Assembly (NCBI RefSeq): GCF_008704495.1
Contig: NZ_CP023699.1
Coordinates: 8,370,001 to 8,434,000 of the forward strand
From: Streptomyces kanamyceticus
GTDB lineage: Bacteria > Actinomycetota > Actinomycetes > Streptomycetales > Streptomycetaceae
Length of the DNA: 64,000 nucleotides
Reading direction: 5' to 3'
Every line of letters begins with the position of its first letter. The first letter of the stretch is position 1. Below are positions 8,984 to 31,887 of this stretch, piece by piece. The position numbers and the translations under genes were made by a program. Below the pieces are notes generated by a model that was given only the letters and a program-made list of their open reading frames with translations, had not been told where the DNA came from and made no database searches.

Positions 8984-9262
8984 GGCATTCCTCGTGTGAT
9001 GGGGGTTCGGGCGGGCCCGCTCTCATTCCCCCGTAGCCGAGCGCGGCCATGGCCATCCTGTCACCCGTGGTCGGGCCTTCCGGCGCATGAGTGTCTCTAG
9101 AGGCTGAAAACGACTCATAGGCCCCTGTGGCCCGAATCCGTCAGGATGGCTTAAGAACGCCTTGGCATTCTGCTGCCCGGGCGCCACCCGGTGCCCCTCC
9201 CCTGACGGATGAGGGCTCGCGTGGTTCAGCAGGAAGCCGCAGGCTGCCGCGCCCGGGACCGG
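8984..9262. other. Intergenic region upstream of the thioesterase-like gene
   Basis: Holds the probable promoter of the minus-strand thioesterase-like gene and the tail region of the TetR gene. The only recognisable element is TCTAGAGGC at 9096-9104, one mismatch from the TCTAAAGSC motif found near other cluster genes. No convincing small ORF was seen. Confidence 0.4.
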
Positions 9263-9910
9263 TCAGCCCGGCCAGGGGCCCTGGAGCGTCGGCAACAGCA
9301 GGTCGAAGTGCTCCTCGATCGTGCGCGCGATCGTGTCGAGGTCGGCTTCCTCCTCAAGTCCCCAGCATTGGCTGGCAACCCGCGTTACCGAGCTGAAGAC
9401 GGCGACCACCAGCTTGGGGCGTGGGTCGGTGGGGAACTCGACGGCCTCGCGGCGCGCGATCTCGCGGGCGAGCCGCTCCTCGAAGACCATCGCGCGCCTC
9501 GTGTGAGCGGCCGACAGGCCCGGGGCCGTCTCGACGAGGTGCAGGATGCGGGCGAGCGTGTTGACCCCGCTGACTCGTTCGGTCTGCTCCCGCACCTGCG
9601 TCCAGGTCTCCCGCACGGCACCCCGCAGCGCCTCGAGGGGTGGCTCCTGCGCGGGGCGTTCGGAGAGCGCCACGAGGACCCGTTCGTCGATCTCGGTGAC
9701 CAGCGCGAGGGCGACGTCCTCCTTGCCGGCGAAGTAGCGGAAGAACGTGCGGGCGGAGACGTTCACTGTCGAGACGATCTCGTCGACGGTCGTCTTTTCG
9801 TAACCCTGCGTGTCGAACAGTTCTATCGCGGACTGGATCAACGCGTCCCGGGTGAGCTGCTTCTTGCGTGCGCGCAAGCCGGGTGCGCCGTCATCGGGTT
9901 CCAACTTCAC
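9263..9910 (-). CDS. TetR-family repressor of the adjacent exporter
   Basis: A 215-residue TetR regulator. The N-terminal helix-turn-helix is clear: TRDALIQSAIELFDTQGYEK, then TVDEIVSTVNVSARTFFRYF with the typical F-x-R-Y-F ending, and KEDVALALV. The C-terminal ligand domain is helical and not diagnostic. It starts at a GTG (9910) and is divergent from an MFS drug exporter gene whose promoter lies in the shared gap. This is the standard layout in which the repressor releases the exporter gene when the product or an intermediate binds. The same TetR/exporter pairing is known from other tetronate clusters. Confidence 0.87.
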   Translation of the reverse strand: MKLEPDDGAPGLRARKKQLTRDALIQSAIELFDTQGYEKTTVDEIVSTVNVSARTFFRYFAGKEDVALALVTEIDERVLVALSERPAQEPPLEALRGAVRETWTQVREQTERVSGVNTLARILHLVETAPGLSAAHTRRAMVFEERLAREIARREAVEFPTDPRPKLVVAVFSSVTRVASQCWGLEEEADLDTIARTIEEHFDLLLPTLQGPWPG

Positions 9911-10051
9911 CTGCTGACAATCCCTTCACGCCGAGCCGGCCGGAGCTGCTCCGGCCGGGGTGTATGTGGTGGTATCCCGCGCTGTGCGCCAGGAAGTGTG
10001 ACGTCACCTTAACGGCAGATTCCCCTGGCAGGAACCGACATGTGACACCTA

Positions 10052-10080
10052 TTGACAATTGGCAGCCAGTGACATAACTT
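10052..10080 (+). promoter_or_regulatory. Promoter of the MFS exporter
   Basis: TTGACA at 10052-10057 and TAACTT at 10075-10080 are exactly 17 bp apart, an excellent match to a HrdB-type promoter, about 60 bp before the exporter start. TGACA occurs on both sides of the spacer (10053-10057 and 10070-10074). This direct repeat could be part of the TetR operator. The rest of the 230-bp gap shows no other clear element. Confidence 0.7.
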
Positions 10081-10140
10081 CCTCGCGAGTTCTCAACCCC
10101 CCCTGTTCACAGCCACCTTCACGATTTGACGGGAGCCGTC

Positions 10141-11742
10141 ATGGCGCAAACAGATTCCTTAAGGGGCATAGCGGAGGCGGCTCCTCCCGAGCCGAGAAAG
10201 GGCCTGCGGGGCCACCCCTGGCTGACCCTGTTCACCGTTGGCATCGGCGCCATGATGGTGACCCTCGACGGCACGATCGTCGCCGTCGCCAACCCGGCCA
10301 TCCAGGCCGACCTGAACGCCTCCCTTGAGCAGATCCAATGGATCACCAACGGCTATCTCCTGGCACTCGGCGTCTCCCTGATCACTGCGGGTAAGCTCGG
10401 CGACCGCTTCGGCCACCGCAAGACCTTCCTCGTCGGGGTCACCGGCTTCGCCGTGACGTCGGCGGCCATCGCCCTCTCCGGCAGCCCCGGACTGGTGATC
10501 GCCTTCCGCGTCCTTCAGGGTGTGTTCGGCTCACTGCTCCAGCCGGCCGCCCTCGGAATGCTGCGCGCGTCGTTCCCGGCGAAGAAACTGAACATGGCCA
10601 TCGGGATCTGGGGCGCCGTCATCGGCGCTTCGATCGCGGCAGGCCCGATCGTCGGCGGCGTCCTCGTGGAGCACGTCAACTGGGAGTCAGTGTTCTACCT
10701 GAACGTTCCCGTCGGCGTTCTCGCCTTCGTCCTCGGCGTGCTGATCCTGCGCAAACCCAAGCCGCAGGCGGCCGTCGACCACGGCCGGTTCGACTTCGTC
10801 GGCGTGGTCCTGCTCTCCGTCTCGATGTTCTGCCTCATCTTCAGCCTCATCAAGGCCGACGCGTGGGGCTGGACCGGCGGCAAGACGGTCGGTCTGCTGG
10901 CTGCCGCGGTCGTCCTGGGTATCGGCTTCGCGCTGTGGGAGGCCAGGGTCAGCAGCCCGCTCATCCCGCTCAGCCTGTTCCGCTCGGTCTCGCTGTCGGC
11001 GGCCACCGTCGTCACCGTACTCATGGCCTTCGCCTTCATGGGCGGCCTGTTCTTCATCACCTTCTACCTGCAGAACGTCCATGGCATGAGCCCGGTGGAC
11101 AGCGGTGTCCACCTGCTGCCGGTCACCGCGATGATGATCATCGGCTCGCCCATCGGCGGCGCGCTCATGGCGAAGTACGGCCCCAAGATCCCGCTCGCCG
11201 GCGGCATGCTGCTCTCCGGCGTCGCGATCCTCGGCCTCGCCTCGCTCGACGCCGACGCGGGCACGATGGCGATGTCCCTCTGGTTCGTCCTCCTCGGCCT
11301 CGGCCTCGCCCCCGTGATCGTCGCCTCCACCGACGTCATCGTGAGCAACGCCCCCGAGGAGCACGCCGGTATCGCCGGTGGCCTCCAGCAGGCGGCCATG
11401 CAGGTCGGCGGCAGCCTCGGCACCGCCGTCCTCGGCGCCGTCATGGCCTCCAAGGTCGGCGACACCCTGCCCGACAAGTGGCGGGAGGCCAACCTTCCGC
11501 CGGTCGACGGACAGCAGGAGGAGGCGATGAAGGACGCCGTCTCCGTCGGTCTCTCGCCCGCCCCCAAGGACGCGCCCAAGGGCCTCGTCGACACGGTCAC
11601 CGGCATCGCCCACGACTGCTTCATCAGCGGCATGGGCCTGGCGTTCACCATCTCCGCGGTGATCGCGGGAGTCGGTGCCCTCCTCGCCCTGCTCACCAAG
11701 CGGGGCTCCAGCGCCACGGGCGAGACGGCTGTGCACGTCTGA
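10141..11742 (+). CDS. MFS drug exporter, DHA2 (EmrB/QacA) type
   Basis: A 533-residue, 14-helix proton antiporter, probably the self-resistance and export pump for the polyketide. It reads MVTLDGTIVAVANPAI at helix 1, GKLGDRFGHRKTFL at motif A, and an IGASIAAGPIVGGVL stretch matching the antiporter motif C. The ATG at 10141 has GGGAG five bases before it; the in-frame TTG at 10126 is less likely. Codon 7 is TTA (10159-10161), rare in Streptomyces and read by the bldA tRNA, so export is probably tied to development. A divergent TetR gene controls it. Confidence 0.9.
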   Translation: MAQTDSLRGIAEAAPPEPRKGLRGHPWLTLFTVGIGAMMVTLDGTIVAVANPAIQADLNASLEQIQWITNGYLLALGVSLITAGKLGDRFGHRKTFLVGVTGFAVTSAAIALSGSPGLVIAFRVLQGVFGSLLQPAALGMLRASFPAKKLNMAIGIWGAVIGASIAAGPIVGGVLVEHVNWESVFYLNVPVGVLAFVLGVLILRKPKPQAAVDHGRFDFVGVVLLSVSMFCLIFSLIKADAWGWTGGKTVGLLAAAVVLGIGFALWEARVSSPLIPLSLFRSVSLSAATVVTVLMAFAFMGGLFFITFYLQNVHGMSPVDSGVHLLPVTAMMIIGSPIGGALMAKYGPKIPLAGGMLLSGVAILGLASLDADAGTMAMSLWFVLLGLGLAPVIVASTDVIVSNAPEEHAGIAGGLQQAAMQVGGSLGTAVLGAVMASKVGDTLPDKWREANLPPVDGQQEEAMKDAVSVGLSPAPKDAPKGLVDTVTGIAHDCFISGMGLAFTISAVIAGVGALLALLTKRGSSATGETAVHV

Positions 11743-11751
11743 CCCGCAACT

Positions 11752-11773
11752 CCCGCCCCTGCGGAGGGGCGGG
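11752..11773 (+). terminator. Hairpin terminator after the exporter
   Basis: CCCGCCCCT and its complement AGGGGCGGG enclose the loop GCGG, starting 10 bp past the exporter stop codon and followed by CAAAAC. It has a short GC-rich stem without a long T run. Confidence 0.6.
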
Positions 11774-11920
11774 GCAAAACCGCATCGACCCGTGGGGACG
11801 GGGTGATGCGGAACGGTGCCCGACGGCCGGTACATCCCCCGGCCGGCCGCCGGGCACCAACGTCGCTGGGGGCGCGGGCAGTCCGGGCCCCCTCGGCCAC
11901 CGGGGAGGGGGCGAGCCGCC

Positions 11921-12769
11921 ATGGAAACCACACCCGCTGTCGTACTGTCGGTCGTCTCGGCGGCCTGCTATGCCCTCGGCGCCGTCCTTCAGGAACGTGT
12001 CGCCCACCGCGGAGCGGCCGGGCTCTTCACGGGACTCACCGGCTGGGCCGCACTCGCCTTGAACGGCCTGGGCGCTCTCGTCCACGTCGCCGCCCTGCGA
12101 TACGGCCCCCTCACCGTCGTCCAGCCGCTCGGTGCCCTCACCGTCGCCCTCGGCGTTCCCGTGGGTGCCACCTTCGCCGGCCGGCGCGCGGACGCCAAGG
12201 AGTGGCGAGGCGTCCTGCTCACCCTGATCGGGCTGATGTGCCTGCTGCTCGTCACCACGCCGGGCGCACCGGCCAGGCCACGCACGCTGGACGCCCAGGA
12301 GACCTGCCTGCTGGCCACCGTCTGCGGCGCCGTGATCCTCGCCCTGACCGTGGCCCGCACCCCGTCCCGCGCCTGCGGCCTGCGGTACGCCATCGCCGCC
12401 GGGATCGCCTTCGCCCTCGGCTCCGCGCTCACCCAGAGCGCCTCCGTCGCGGTCACCGAGCACGGAGTCCGCGACGCCGTCGACACGCTGCTCGGCGGAG
12501 GCGGCAGCGTCCTGGCCGCCGTCCTCATCCCACCCGTAGCCCTGCTCGGCCTGTGGCTGTCCCAGATCGCCTACCGGAGCGGGCTCGGAGTGCCCCTCGT
12601 GGTCATCACCCTCGCCAACCCCGTGGTGTCCTCCCTCATCGGCATCTCGATGCTGGGAGAGGGCATCGGCGGCGGGCCCGCCGGCCTGCTGTGCGCGCTG
12701 GCCGGGGGCTCGATGGCGGTCTGCGGCGTGCGGCTGCTCAGCCCCGCCGGAGAACCACAGCGGCTTTAG
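11921..12769 (+). CDS. DMT-superfamily (EamA/NIPA-like) membrane protein
   Basis: A 282-residue integral membrane protein with nine to ten hydrophobic segments and little else: VVLSVVSAACYALGAVLQERVA at the start, LTVVQPLGALTVALGVPVGA, VVITLANPVVSSLIGISMLG near the end. The Q-P-L-G and N-P-V turns are typical of actinobacterial DMT proteins annotated as EamA or magnesium-transporter-like. Substrate and link to the polyketide are unknown. It sits between the exporter and an FAD monooxygenase on the same strand, 178 bp after the former and 48 bp before the latter, and may share a transcript with the latter. The ATG at 11921 has a purine-rich GGGGAGGGG ahead of it. Confidence 0.7.
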   Translation: METTPAVVLSVVSAACYALGAVLQERVAHRGAAGLFTGLTGWAALALNGLGALVHVAALRYGPLTVVQPLGALTVALGVPVGATFAGRRADAKEWRGVLLTLIGLMCLLLVTTPGAPARPRTLDAQETCLLATVCGAVILALTVARTPSRACGLRYAIAAGIAFALGSALTQSASVAVTEHGVRDAVDTLLGGGGSVLAAVLIPPVALLGLWLSQIAYRSGLGVPLVVITLANPVVSSLIGISMLGEGIGGGPAGLLCALAGGSMAVCGVRLLSPAGEPQRL

Positions 12770-12770
12770 A
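12762..12770 (-). promoter_or_regulatory. TCTAAAGCC motif upstream of the FAD monooxygenase
   Basis: Exact copy of the nine-base motif TCTAAAGSC on the minus strand, overlapping the stop codon of the DMT gene and 48 bp before the next gene. After three bases it is followed by GTGG, as in the copy at 38710-38718. Confidence 0.4.
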
Positions 12771-12817
12771 GACCCTCCCTAATCTGGCGCCACGCAGCAC
12801 CGAACTTGGGAGTCCTA

Positions 12818-14290
12818 GTGCCTACTGAGCAAGACATCGTGGACGTCGCCGTCGTCGGGGCCGGGCCGGTCGGCCTCTGGCTGGCGCGGGAACTGACGCT
12901 GGGTGGCGTACGCGTGCGGGTCCTGGAGCGCGACACCGAACGAAGCCCGTACATCAGAGCCTTCGGCCTGCAGCCGCGCAGCCTCGAAATACTCGACATG
13001 CGGGGCCTGTTGAGCTCCGTGGTCAGCGAGCGCTCCCGCAAGCTGCCCGTCGCCAACGTGGCCGGGCTGCTGCCCTGGCTGACCCTGGCGGGACTCGACA
13101 CCAGCCACCCCTACGGGCTGTCCGTGCGGCAGAACGTCGTCGAGGAGATCATCGAGGCCTCGCTCGCCGAACTGGGCGTCCTCGTCGACCGCGGCGACGC
13201 CGCCGTCGGACTCGACACCACATCGCCCGACTCCGTCGACGTGAAACTGGAGAGCGGCGACGTCGTGACGGCCCGCTACGTCGTCGGTTGCGACGGAGCG
13301 CACAGCGCGGTCCGCAAGCTCGCCGGGATCGACTTCCCCGGCAGCAGCGCCACCGCCACGTACATCCTCGCCGACGTCACGCTCGCCGAACCCCCCGAGT
13401 GGCTCGGTCAATTGGGCATCAAGCACTTCCCCGCGCCCGACGGGAGCCGCCTGGGATGGTTCATGGGCGGCACCGTGCCCGACACCGGACGGCACCGCAT
13501 CATGCTCTGCGACCGGCAGTCCGCCCAGGTCGTCAAGGAAGAGCCCGTGTCGTTCGAGGAACTCCGCGAACTCCTGGTCCGCCTCACCGGCAGCGACTGC
13601 GGAGCCCACTCGCCGACCTGGCTCTCCCGCGTCGGCAACCCCGCGCGTGTCGCCGCCCAGTACCGCGCCGGGCGCGTCCTGCTCGCCGGGGACGCGGCCC
13701 ACGTCCACTCGCCGTTCGGCGGGCAGGGCCTCAACACCGGCCTGCAGGACGCGACCAACCTGGGCTGGAAGCTCGCCGCCGTCGCCCGCGGCGACGCCGA
13801 CGAGGAACTCCTGGACACCTACCACCACGAACGCCACCCCATCGGGAAGGCCGTCATCGCCAACACGATGGCGCAGACCACGATGGTCTTCGACTTCACC
13901 CCCGGCGGTCAGCACCTGCGCGACCTCGTCTCGCGCCTCCTGGAGATCCCGGATGTCAACAGCTACCTGGCCGGCCAGATCACGGCACTCGACTACGCCT
14001 ACCCGCCGGCCGACGAGGACGCCCACCCGCTGGTGGGCGCGCGCCTGCCCAACCTGAGCCTGCGGCTCGGCGACGGCACCGGCCACCTCTACGACCACTT
14101 CCAGGACGCGGCACACATCCTGCTCAGCAGGACCGGTGCAACGGCGGACACCGGCCAACTGCCCGCCGTATCCGGCGAGGTGAAGGTCGTCCACGGCTGG
14201 CCCGACGAGCCGCGCGAGGGCTGGGACGACGCGCAGACCGTCCTGATCCGTCCCGACGGCCACATCGCGGCGGTCACGACGACGGCGTAG
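12818..14290 (+). CDS. FAD-dependent monooxygenase (PHBH/RdmE class)
   Basis: A 490-residue class A flavoprotein with the full set of family motifs: VAVVGAGPVGLWLARELT (dinucleotide fold, residues about 9-26), YVVGCDGAHSAVRKLAG (DG motif), and VLLAGDAAHVHSPFGGQGLN followed by TGLQDATNLGWKLAA (GD motif and flavin loop). The C-terminal thioredoxin-like extension ends in VLIRPDGHIAAV. Such enzymes hydroxylate or epoxidise polyketides using NADPH and oxygen. Some relatives in spirotetronate clusters (PyrE3 type) keep the flavin but catalyse a [4+2] decalin-forming cyclisation, so either role is possible here. The GTG at 12818 follows GGGAG; the in-frame TTG at 12806 is less likely. It is convergent with PKS A, with a strong terminator between them. 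Confidence 0.87.
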   Translation: MPTEQDIVDVAVVGAGPVGLWLARELTLGGVRVRVLERDTERSPYIRAFGLQPRSLEILDMRGLLSSVVSERSRKLPVANVAGLLPWLTLAGLDTSHPYGLSVRQNVVEEIIEASLAELGVLVDRGDAAVGLDTTSPDSVDVKLESGDVVTARYVVGCDGAHSAVRKLAGIDFPGSSATATYILADVTLAEPPEWLGQLGIKHFPAPDGSRLGWFMGGTVPDTGRHRIMLCDRQSAQVVKEEPVSFEELRELLVRLTGSDCGAHSPTWLSRVGNPARVAAQYRAGRVLLAGDAAHVHSPFGGQGLNTGLQDATNLGWKLAAVARGDADEELLDTYHHERHPIGKAVIANTMAQTTMVFDFTPGGQHLRDLVSRLLEIPDVNSYLAGQITALDYAYPPADEDAHPLVGARLPNLSLRLGDGTGHLYDHFQDAAHILLSRTGATADTGQLPAVSGEVKVVHGWPDEPREGWDDAQTVLIRPDGHIAAVTTTA

Positions 14291-14297
14291 GACCCCG

Positions 14298-14350
14298 AGA
14301 CAGCGGAGAGGGCCCCCGGGCGAACTGCCCGGGGGCCCTCTCCGCTGTCT
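14298..14350. terminator. Bidirectional terminator between FAD monooxygenase and PKS A
   Basis: A perfect 24-bp inverted repeat (14298-14321 with 14327-14350) with loop GAACT fills the 80-bp gap between the two convergent genes. It can serve both transcripts. Confidence 0.9.
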
Positions 14351-14370
14351 GCCGCCTGGATCCGTACGCG

Positions 14371-28396
<14,026 letters not shown>

Positions 28397-28402
28397 GCTC
28401 AA

Positions 28403-28838
28403 CCGCCCTTGTCGTGAGGAAGAGACTTGCGTGCGCGGGCCGCTGCGGGACAGACGGCCGGCCAGTCAGCAGCGTCAGGCGCAGCCCCAAAGACCACCTT
28501 CACGGTGTCTAAAGGCGGGTGGGTGCGGGGGTGTTGGGGGTGGCCGTCGCCGACTGCCCGCCCGGAGGCGCGGGCCCGGCCCGGCCCGAGCCTCTCCGCC
28601 CTTCCCTGTACCGCCCTTCCCCGTACCTCCGGCGGCGAGGGGAATGTCGCGAATATAGGGAAGGTTAACCTCCGGTAAACCTTCACTAAGTGAGCGTTTG
28701 ATTGCACAGAGAGGCTTCGGTCAGACTTTTGTCATCGCCTGACAGATCTTCGTGGTACGTTGCTGCGGGACGTCCGGGCGACTGGGCGCTGTTGCGTGGG
28801 GGGATATCCACGGACTTGTACCGCGGAGGGACGCATTA
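28403..28838. promoter_or_regulatory. Divergent promoter region between PKS A and the LuxR gene
   Basis: This gap of about 436 bp must hold promoters for both genes. Visible elements are TCTAAAGGC at 28508-28516 and an imperfect palindrome, AAGGTTAACC-TCC-GGTAAACCTT (28661-28683, nine of ten pairs). TCACT-A-AGTGA sits directly after it. The stretch from 28640 to 28760 is clearly AT-richer than its surroundings. No confident -10/-35 pair was picked. Confidence 0.5.
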
Positions 28839-31775
28839 ATGCTGCTCATTGGGTGCGAAGCCGAGATGGAAGCACTAGGGGAGGCGCTCAGGTCCTCCCG
28901 CCTCGCCCACGCGACATCGGCTGTACTGATCGAGGGTCCGGGCGGCTGCGGCAAGAGCGAGATACTGCAGTTCGGGGTGCAACGGGCGGCGGCCGAGGGC
29001 GCATTGGTGCTGCAAGCGGCCGGGGCGTTCCTGGAGAGCAGCCTTCCCGTTGGGATAATGCGGCAATTGCTGAGCAATCTCGCTTTCCCGGAAGATGTCG
29101 GGCGGCATTTGCGGGAACTTCTGGAATCGGTCAAAGGGTATGCGGAGATAGATAACTGTAATGCCTCCGCCGCCGATCCGCGCTGGCCCAGCGTGATGCA
29201 TGAAGTGTTTGTCTCGCTGAGTGAGATGTCGGCAGTCCGGCCCTTGGTGATAGCCGTTGACGACCTGCATTATGCCGACAGTTCCTCCGTTCAGTTCCTG
29301 AAGTACTTGGTGCGGCGCTCGCGCAGCATCCGCCTGTCCTTCGTCTTCACGGCGTCGTTATACCAGCAGTCGAAGGCTCAGCTGTTGGAGACCGAGCTGC
29401 TGAGGCATCCGGCGTTCCAGCGACTGTCCGTCGGCCGGCTCAGCAGGGACGGCGTGCGCCGTCTGCGGAGTTGGCACGGAGGGGTGCCGGGGGAGCGGCA
29501 GGCCGACGAGATGTATGAGCTCAGCGGCGGAAATCCCCTGCTGCTGCGGGCGGTTTGCGACGAGCGGCGTATGAGGCCGTCCCAAGGGCCGGAGCAGGAG
29601 CAGGGCTCCGCCGACTGGCAGCCGCGCCCGGACGGCCCGTTCACGCAGGCCGTCCGCGCCTGCCTCACCTCCAGCGGTGCGGATTTCCTGGAGATGGCCG
29701 AGGGGATGGCCGTGCTGGGCCCGGCGGCGACCGCGGACCGGTTGGGGCGACTGCTCGGCGTCACCCCCGAAGCGGCCGAGTTGCGGGGCGTCGGACTGCG
29801 TGCGGCCGGCCTGGCCGTGGGCACCGAGTTGCGGAACCCCGGGATCCGTACTGCCGTGCTCGGCGGCCTGGACGAGGGGGAGCGGTCTCGGCTGCACGAA
29901 CGGGCCGCGGAACTCCTGCGGGACGAGGGCGAACCCGCCGCGCTCATCGCCGACCACCTCGTCGGCTGCGGCACGGTCAAGCACGCATGGGGCCTGCAGG
30001 TCCTCGCCGAGGCCGCCGAATCCGCGCTCCTGACCGACCAACCCCAGACCGCCATGCACTACCTGGAGCTGGCTCTCAGCCAGTCGACCGACGGCGTGGA
30101 GCGCGCCGCCATCACCGTGCAGCTCGCCGAGGTCGCGGGCCGCGTCGACCCGACCGACGTGGAGCCGGTGCTCGACGGGGTCCTGTCCGCGGCGGACAGC
30201 GGCAAGCTGCCCGTGCTGACGCTGGAGCGACTGGTGCGCCTGGTCCGCATGCGCGGCTATGTAGCCGAGGGCGAAGCCGTTGCCGGGCGGCTGTGGGAGG
30301 CCGCGAAGGCGGTGCGGTCCAGCGGCGGCGGCACTGTGGGGCGCGGCAGTTTCACCGAGCAGCTGCCCGGGGCCCTGACGCAAGGACCGCAGCAGGGACC
30401 GCAGCAGGGACTACAGCAAGGACCGCAGCAAGGACCGCCGCAAAGAAGCCTCCCGTCCTACCGCGACGTGCCGCGACAACGGGGCGCGGCGCGCATCGGC
30501 GCCTCGCCGGAGAACGGTCGCGTGACCGCCGCCGACCAAGCCGAACAGGTCTACCGCGTCGGCCTCTCGCACCCCGCGGCGCAGCCCGCGCTGCTCGCCA
30601 CCACCGTGCTGTGGACACTGCCGGACCAGCGGGGCGTGGACACCTCCGCCATCCCCACGAAGCCGAGCGGGGCCTCTGCGGGCTGGCTCAGTGACCTCAA
30701 GCTGCCCGGTGCTCTGAACGCCATCAAGGCGCTCGCGTTCGCGGACCGCACCTACGAAGCCGTGCGCTGGTGCGAGGCCCTGGCCGACGAGGCCGAGTGG
30801 CGTGGCCTCGACGGCTGGCAGGCTTCGGTGCGCGCCGTGCTCGCCGAAGTCCTCCTGGTCCAGGGCCGTTTCGCGCAGGCCGAGGCGTGCGCCGCGCAGG
30901 CCGTGGCGGGCGTGCCGACGGGCGCCGACAGCGCGTTCGCGGCCGGCCCTGTCGCCTGCCAGGTGCTCGCCTGCATCGCCACCGGGCGGTACGAGCAGGC
31001 CGCCAGGCATCTGGGCCGGCGCTTTCCCGAGCGGCTGTTCCGCAGCGTCGACGGACTCGGCTACCTCCGGGCCCGCGGCCACTACCAGCTGGCGACCGGC
31101 AATCTGCGGGCCGCGCTCGACGACTTCCTGCACATGGGCCGGCTCGCCGCGGAGTGGCGGATCGACCGGCCGGGCCTGATCGCCTGGCGCGTCGACGCGG
31201 CCGAGGCGCTGCTGCGGCTCGGCGAGACGGACGAGGCGGACCGGCTCATCGCCGAGCAGGCCGCCGCTGTCGACGTCAGCAATGCCCGCACCCGCGGCAT
31301 GACGCTGCGGCTGCGCGCCGCCACCGCGGAACTGCCCATGCGGCGGCGCATCCTGCCGCGCGCCGTCACCGAACTGCGTAGGTCCGGGGACATGTATCAG
31401 TTCGCGCGGGCCCTCGCGGACCTGGGCCGCACCCACAAGGAGCTGGGTGAGCGCGAGCTGGGCGAGTCGATGCTGCAGCGTGCCTGGCGCATGGCCGACG
31501 AGTGCGGTGCCGCCGAGCTGTGCGAGGAGTTGCGGCCCGGTTACGCCACGGGCTTCGCCGGTGAGGTCGACGAGGGGTCCACGCTTTCCCAGTCGGAACG
31601 CCGAGTGGCATCGCTCGCGGCCTTCGGGTATACGAATCGTGAGATAGCGGCGGAACTCCACGTCACTGTGAGCACGGTGGAGCAGCATTTGACGCGGGTT
31701 TACCGGAAGCTCAATGTCACGCGGCGGCAGGACCTGCCGCCGCAATTGAAGATGTGCATGGAGGATGTTGCCTGA
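28839..31775 (+). CDS. LAL-type (large ATP-binding LuxR) pathway activator
   Basis: A 978-residue regulator. Residues about 23-40 carry the Walker A motif IEGPGGCGKSEIL in an AAA-type ATPase domain. VIAVDDLHYADSSS is the Walker B region. A long helical middle part follows, then a C-terminal LuxR helix-turn-helix: LSQSERRVASLAAFGYTNRE, then VSTVEQHLTRVYRKL. Such LAL proteins usually activate macrolide and tetronate clusters. The ATG at 28839 has GGAGGG eight bases upstream. Codon 174 is TTA (29358-29360), so translation should depend on the bldA tRNA. A Gly-Pro-Gln-Gln repeat in the middle looks like a flexible linker. It is divergent from PKS A and followed by a terminator, then by the SARP gene. 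Confidence 0.92.
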   Translation: MLLIGCEAEMEALGEALRSSRLAHATSAVLIEGPGGCGKSEILQFGVQRAAAEGALVLQAAGAFLESSLPVGIMRQLLSNLAFPEDVGRHLRELLESVKGYAEIDNCNASAADPRWPSVMHEVFVSLSEMSAVRPLVIAVDDLHYADSSSVQFLKYLVRRSRSIRLSFVFTASLYQQSKAQLLETELLRHPAFQRLSVGRLSRDGVRRLRSWHGGVPGERQADEMYELSGGNPLLLRAVCDERRMRPSQGPEQEQGSADWQPRPDGPFTQAVRACLTSSGADFLEMAEGMAVLGPAATADRLGRLLGVTPEAAELRGVGLRAAGLAVGTELRNPGIRTAVLGGLDEGERSRLHERAAELLRDEGEPAALIADHLVGCGTVKHAWGLQVLAEAAESALLTDQPQTAMHYLELALSQSTDGVERAAITVQLAEVAGRVDPTDVEPVLDGVLSAADSGKLPVLTLERLVRLVRMRGYVAEGEAVAGRLWEAAKAVRSSGGGTVGRGSFTEQLPGALTQGPQQGPQQGLQQGPQQGPPQRSLPSYRDVPRQRGAARIGASPENGRVTAADQAEQVYRVGLSHPAAQPALLATTVLWTLPDQRGVDTSAIPTKPSGASAGWLSDLKLPGALNAIKALAFADRTYEAVRWCEALADEAEWRGLDGWQASVRAVLAEVLLVQGRFAQAEACAAQAVAGVPTGADSAFAAGPVACQVLACIATGRYEQAARHLGRRFPERLFRSVDGLGYLRARGHYQLATGNLRAALDDFLHMGRLAAEWRIDRPGLIAWRVDAAEALLRLGETDEADRLIAEQAAAVDVSNARTRGMTLRLRAATAELPMRRRILPRAVTELRRSGDMYQFARALADLGRTHKELGERELGESMLQRAWRMADECGAAELCEELRPGYATGFAGEVDEGSTLSQSERRVASLAAFGYTNREIAAELHVTVSTVEQHLTRVYRKLNVTRRQDLPPQLKMCMEDVA
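30384..30443 (+). repeat. Five 12-bp tandem units in the LuxR gene
   Basis: Units close to GGACCGCAGCAG encode GPQQ-like tetrapeptides. The third unit has TA for CG, and the last has CCGC for CAGC. The frame is kept. Confidence 0.9.
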
Positions 31776-31850
31776 CGAGTAACGTGAGTGCACGTCGCGT
31801 GCGCCTCTGTTGAGTCTTCTTGTACTCCTTGGTGGTACGGCGTGAGCCGT

Positions 31851-31887
31851 CGGCTGACATTCCCGTGAGGGAGTGTCAGCCGTTTTT
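31851..31887 (+). terminator. Rho-independent terminator after the LuxR gene
   Basis: A 14-bp stem (31851-31864 with 31869-31882, one G-T pair) with loop GTGA is followed directly by five T residues. The rest of the gap up to the SARP gene shows no clear element. Confidence 0.85.
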
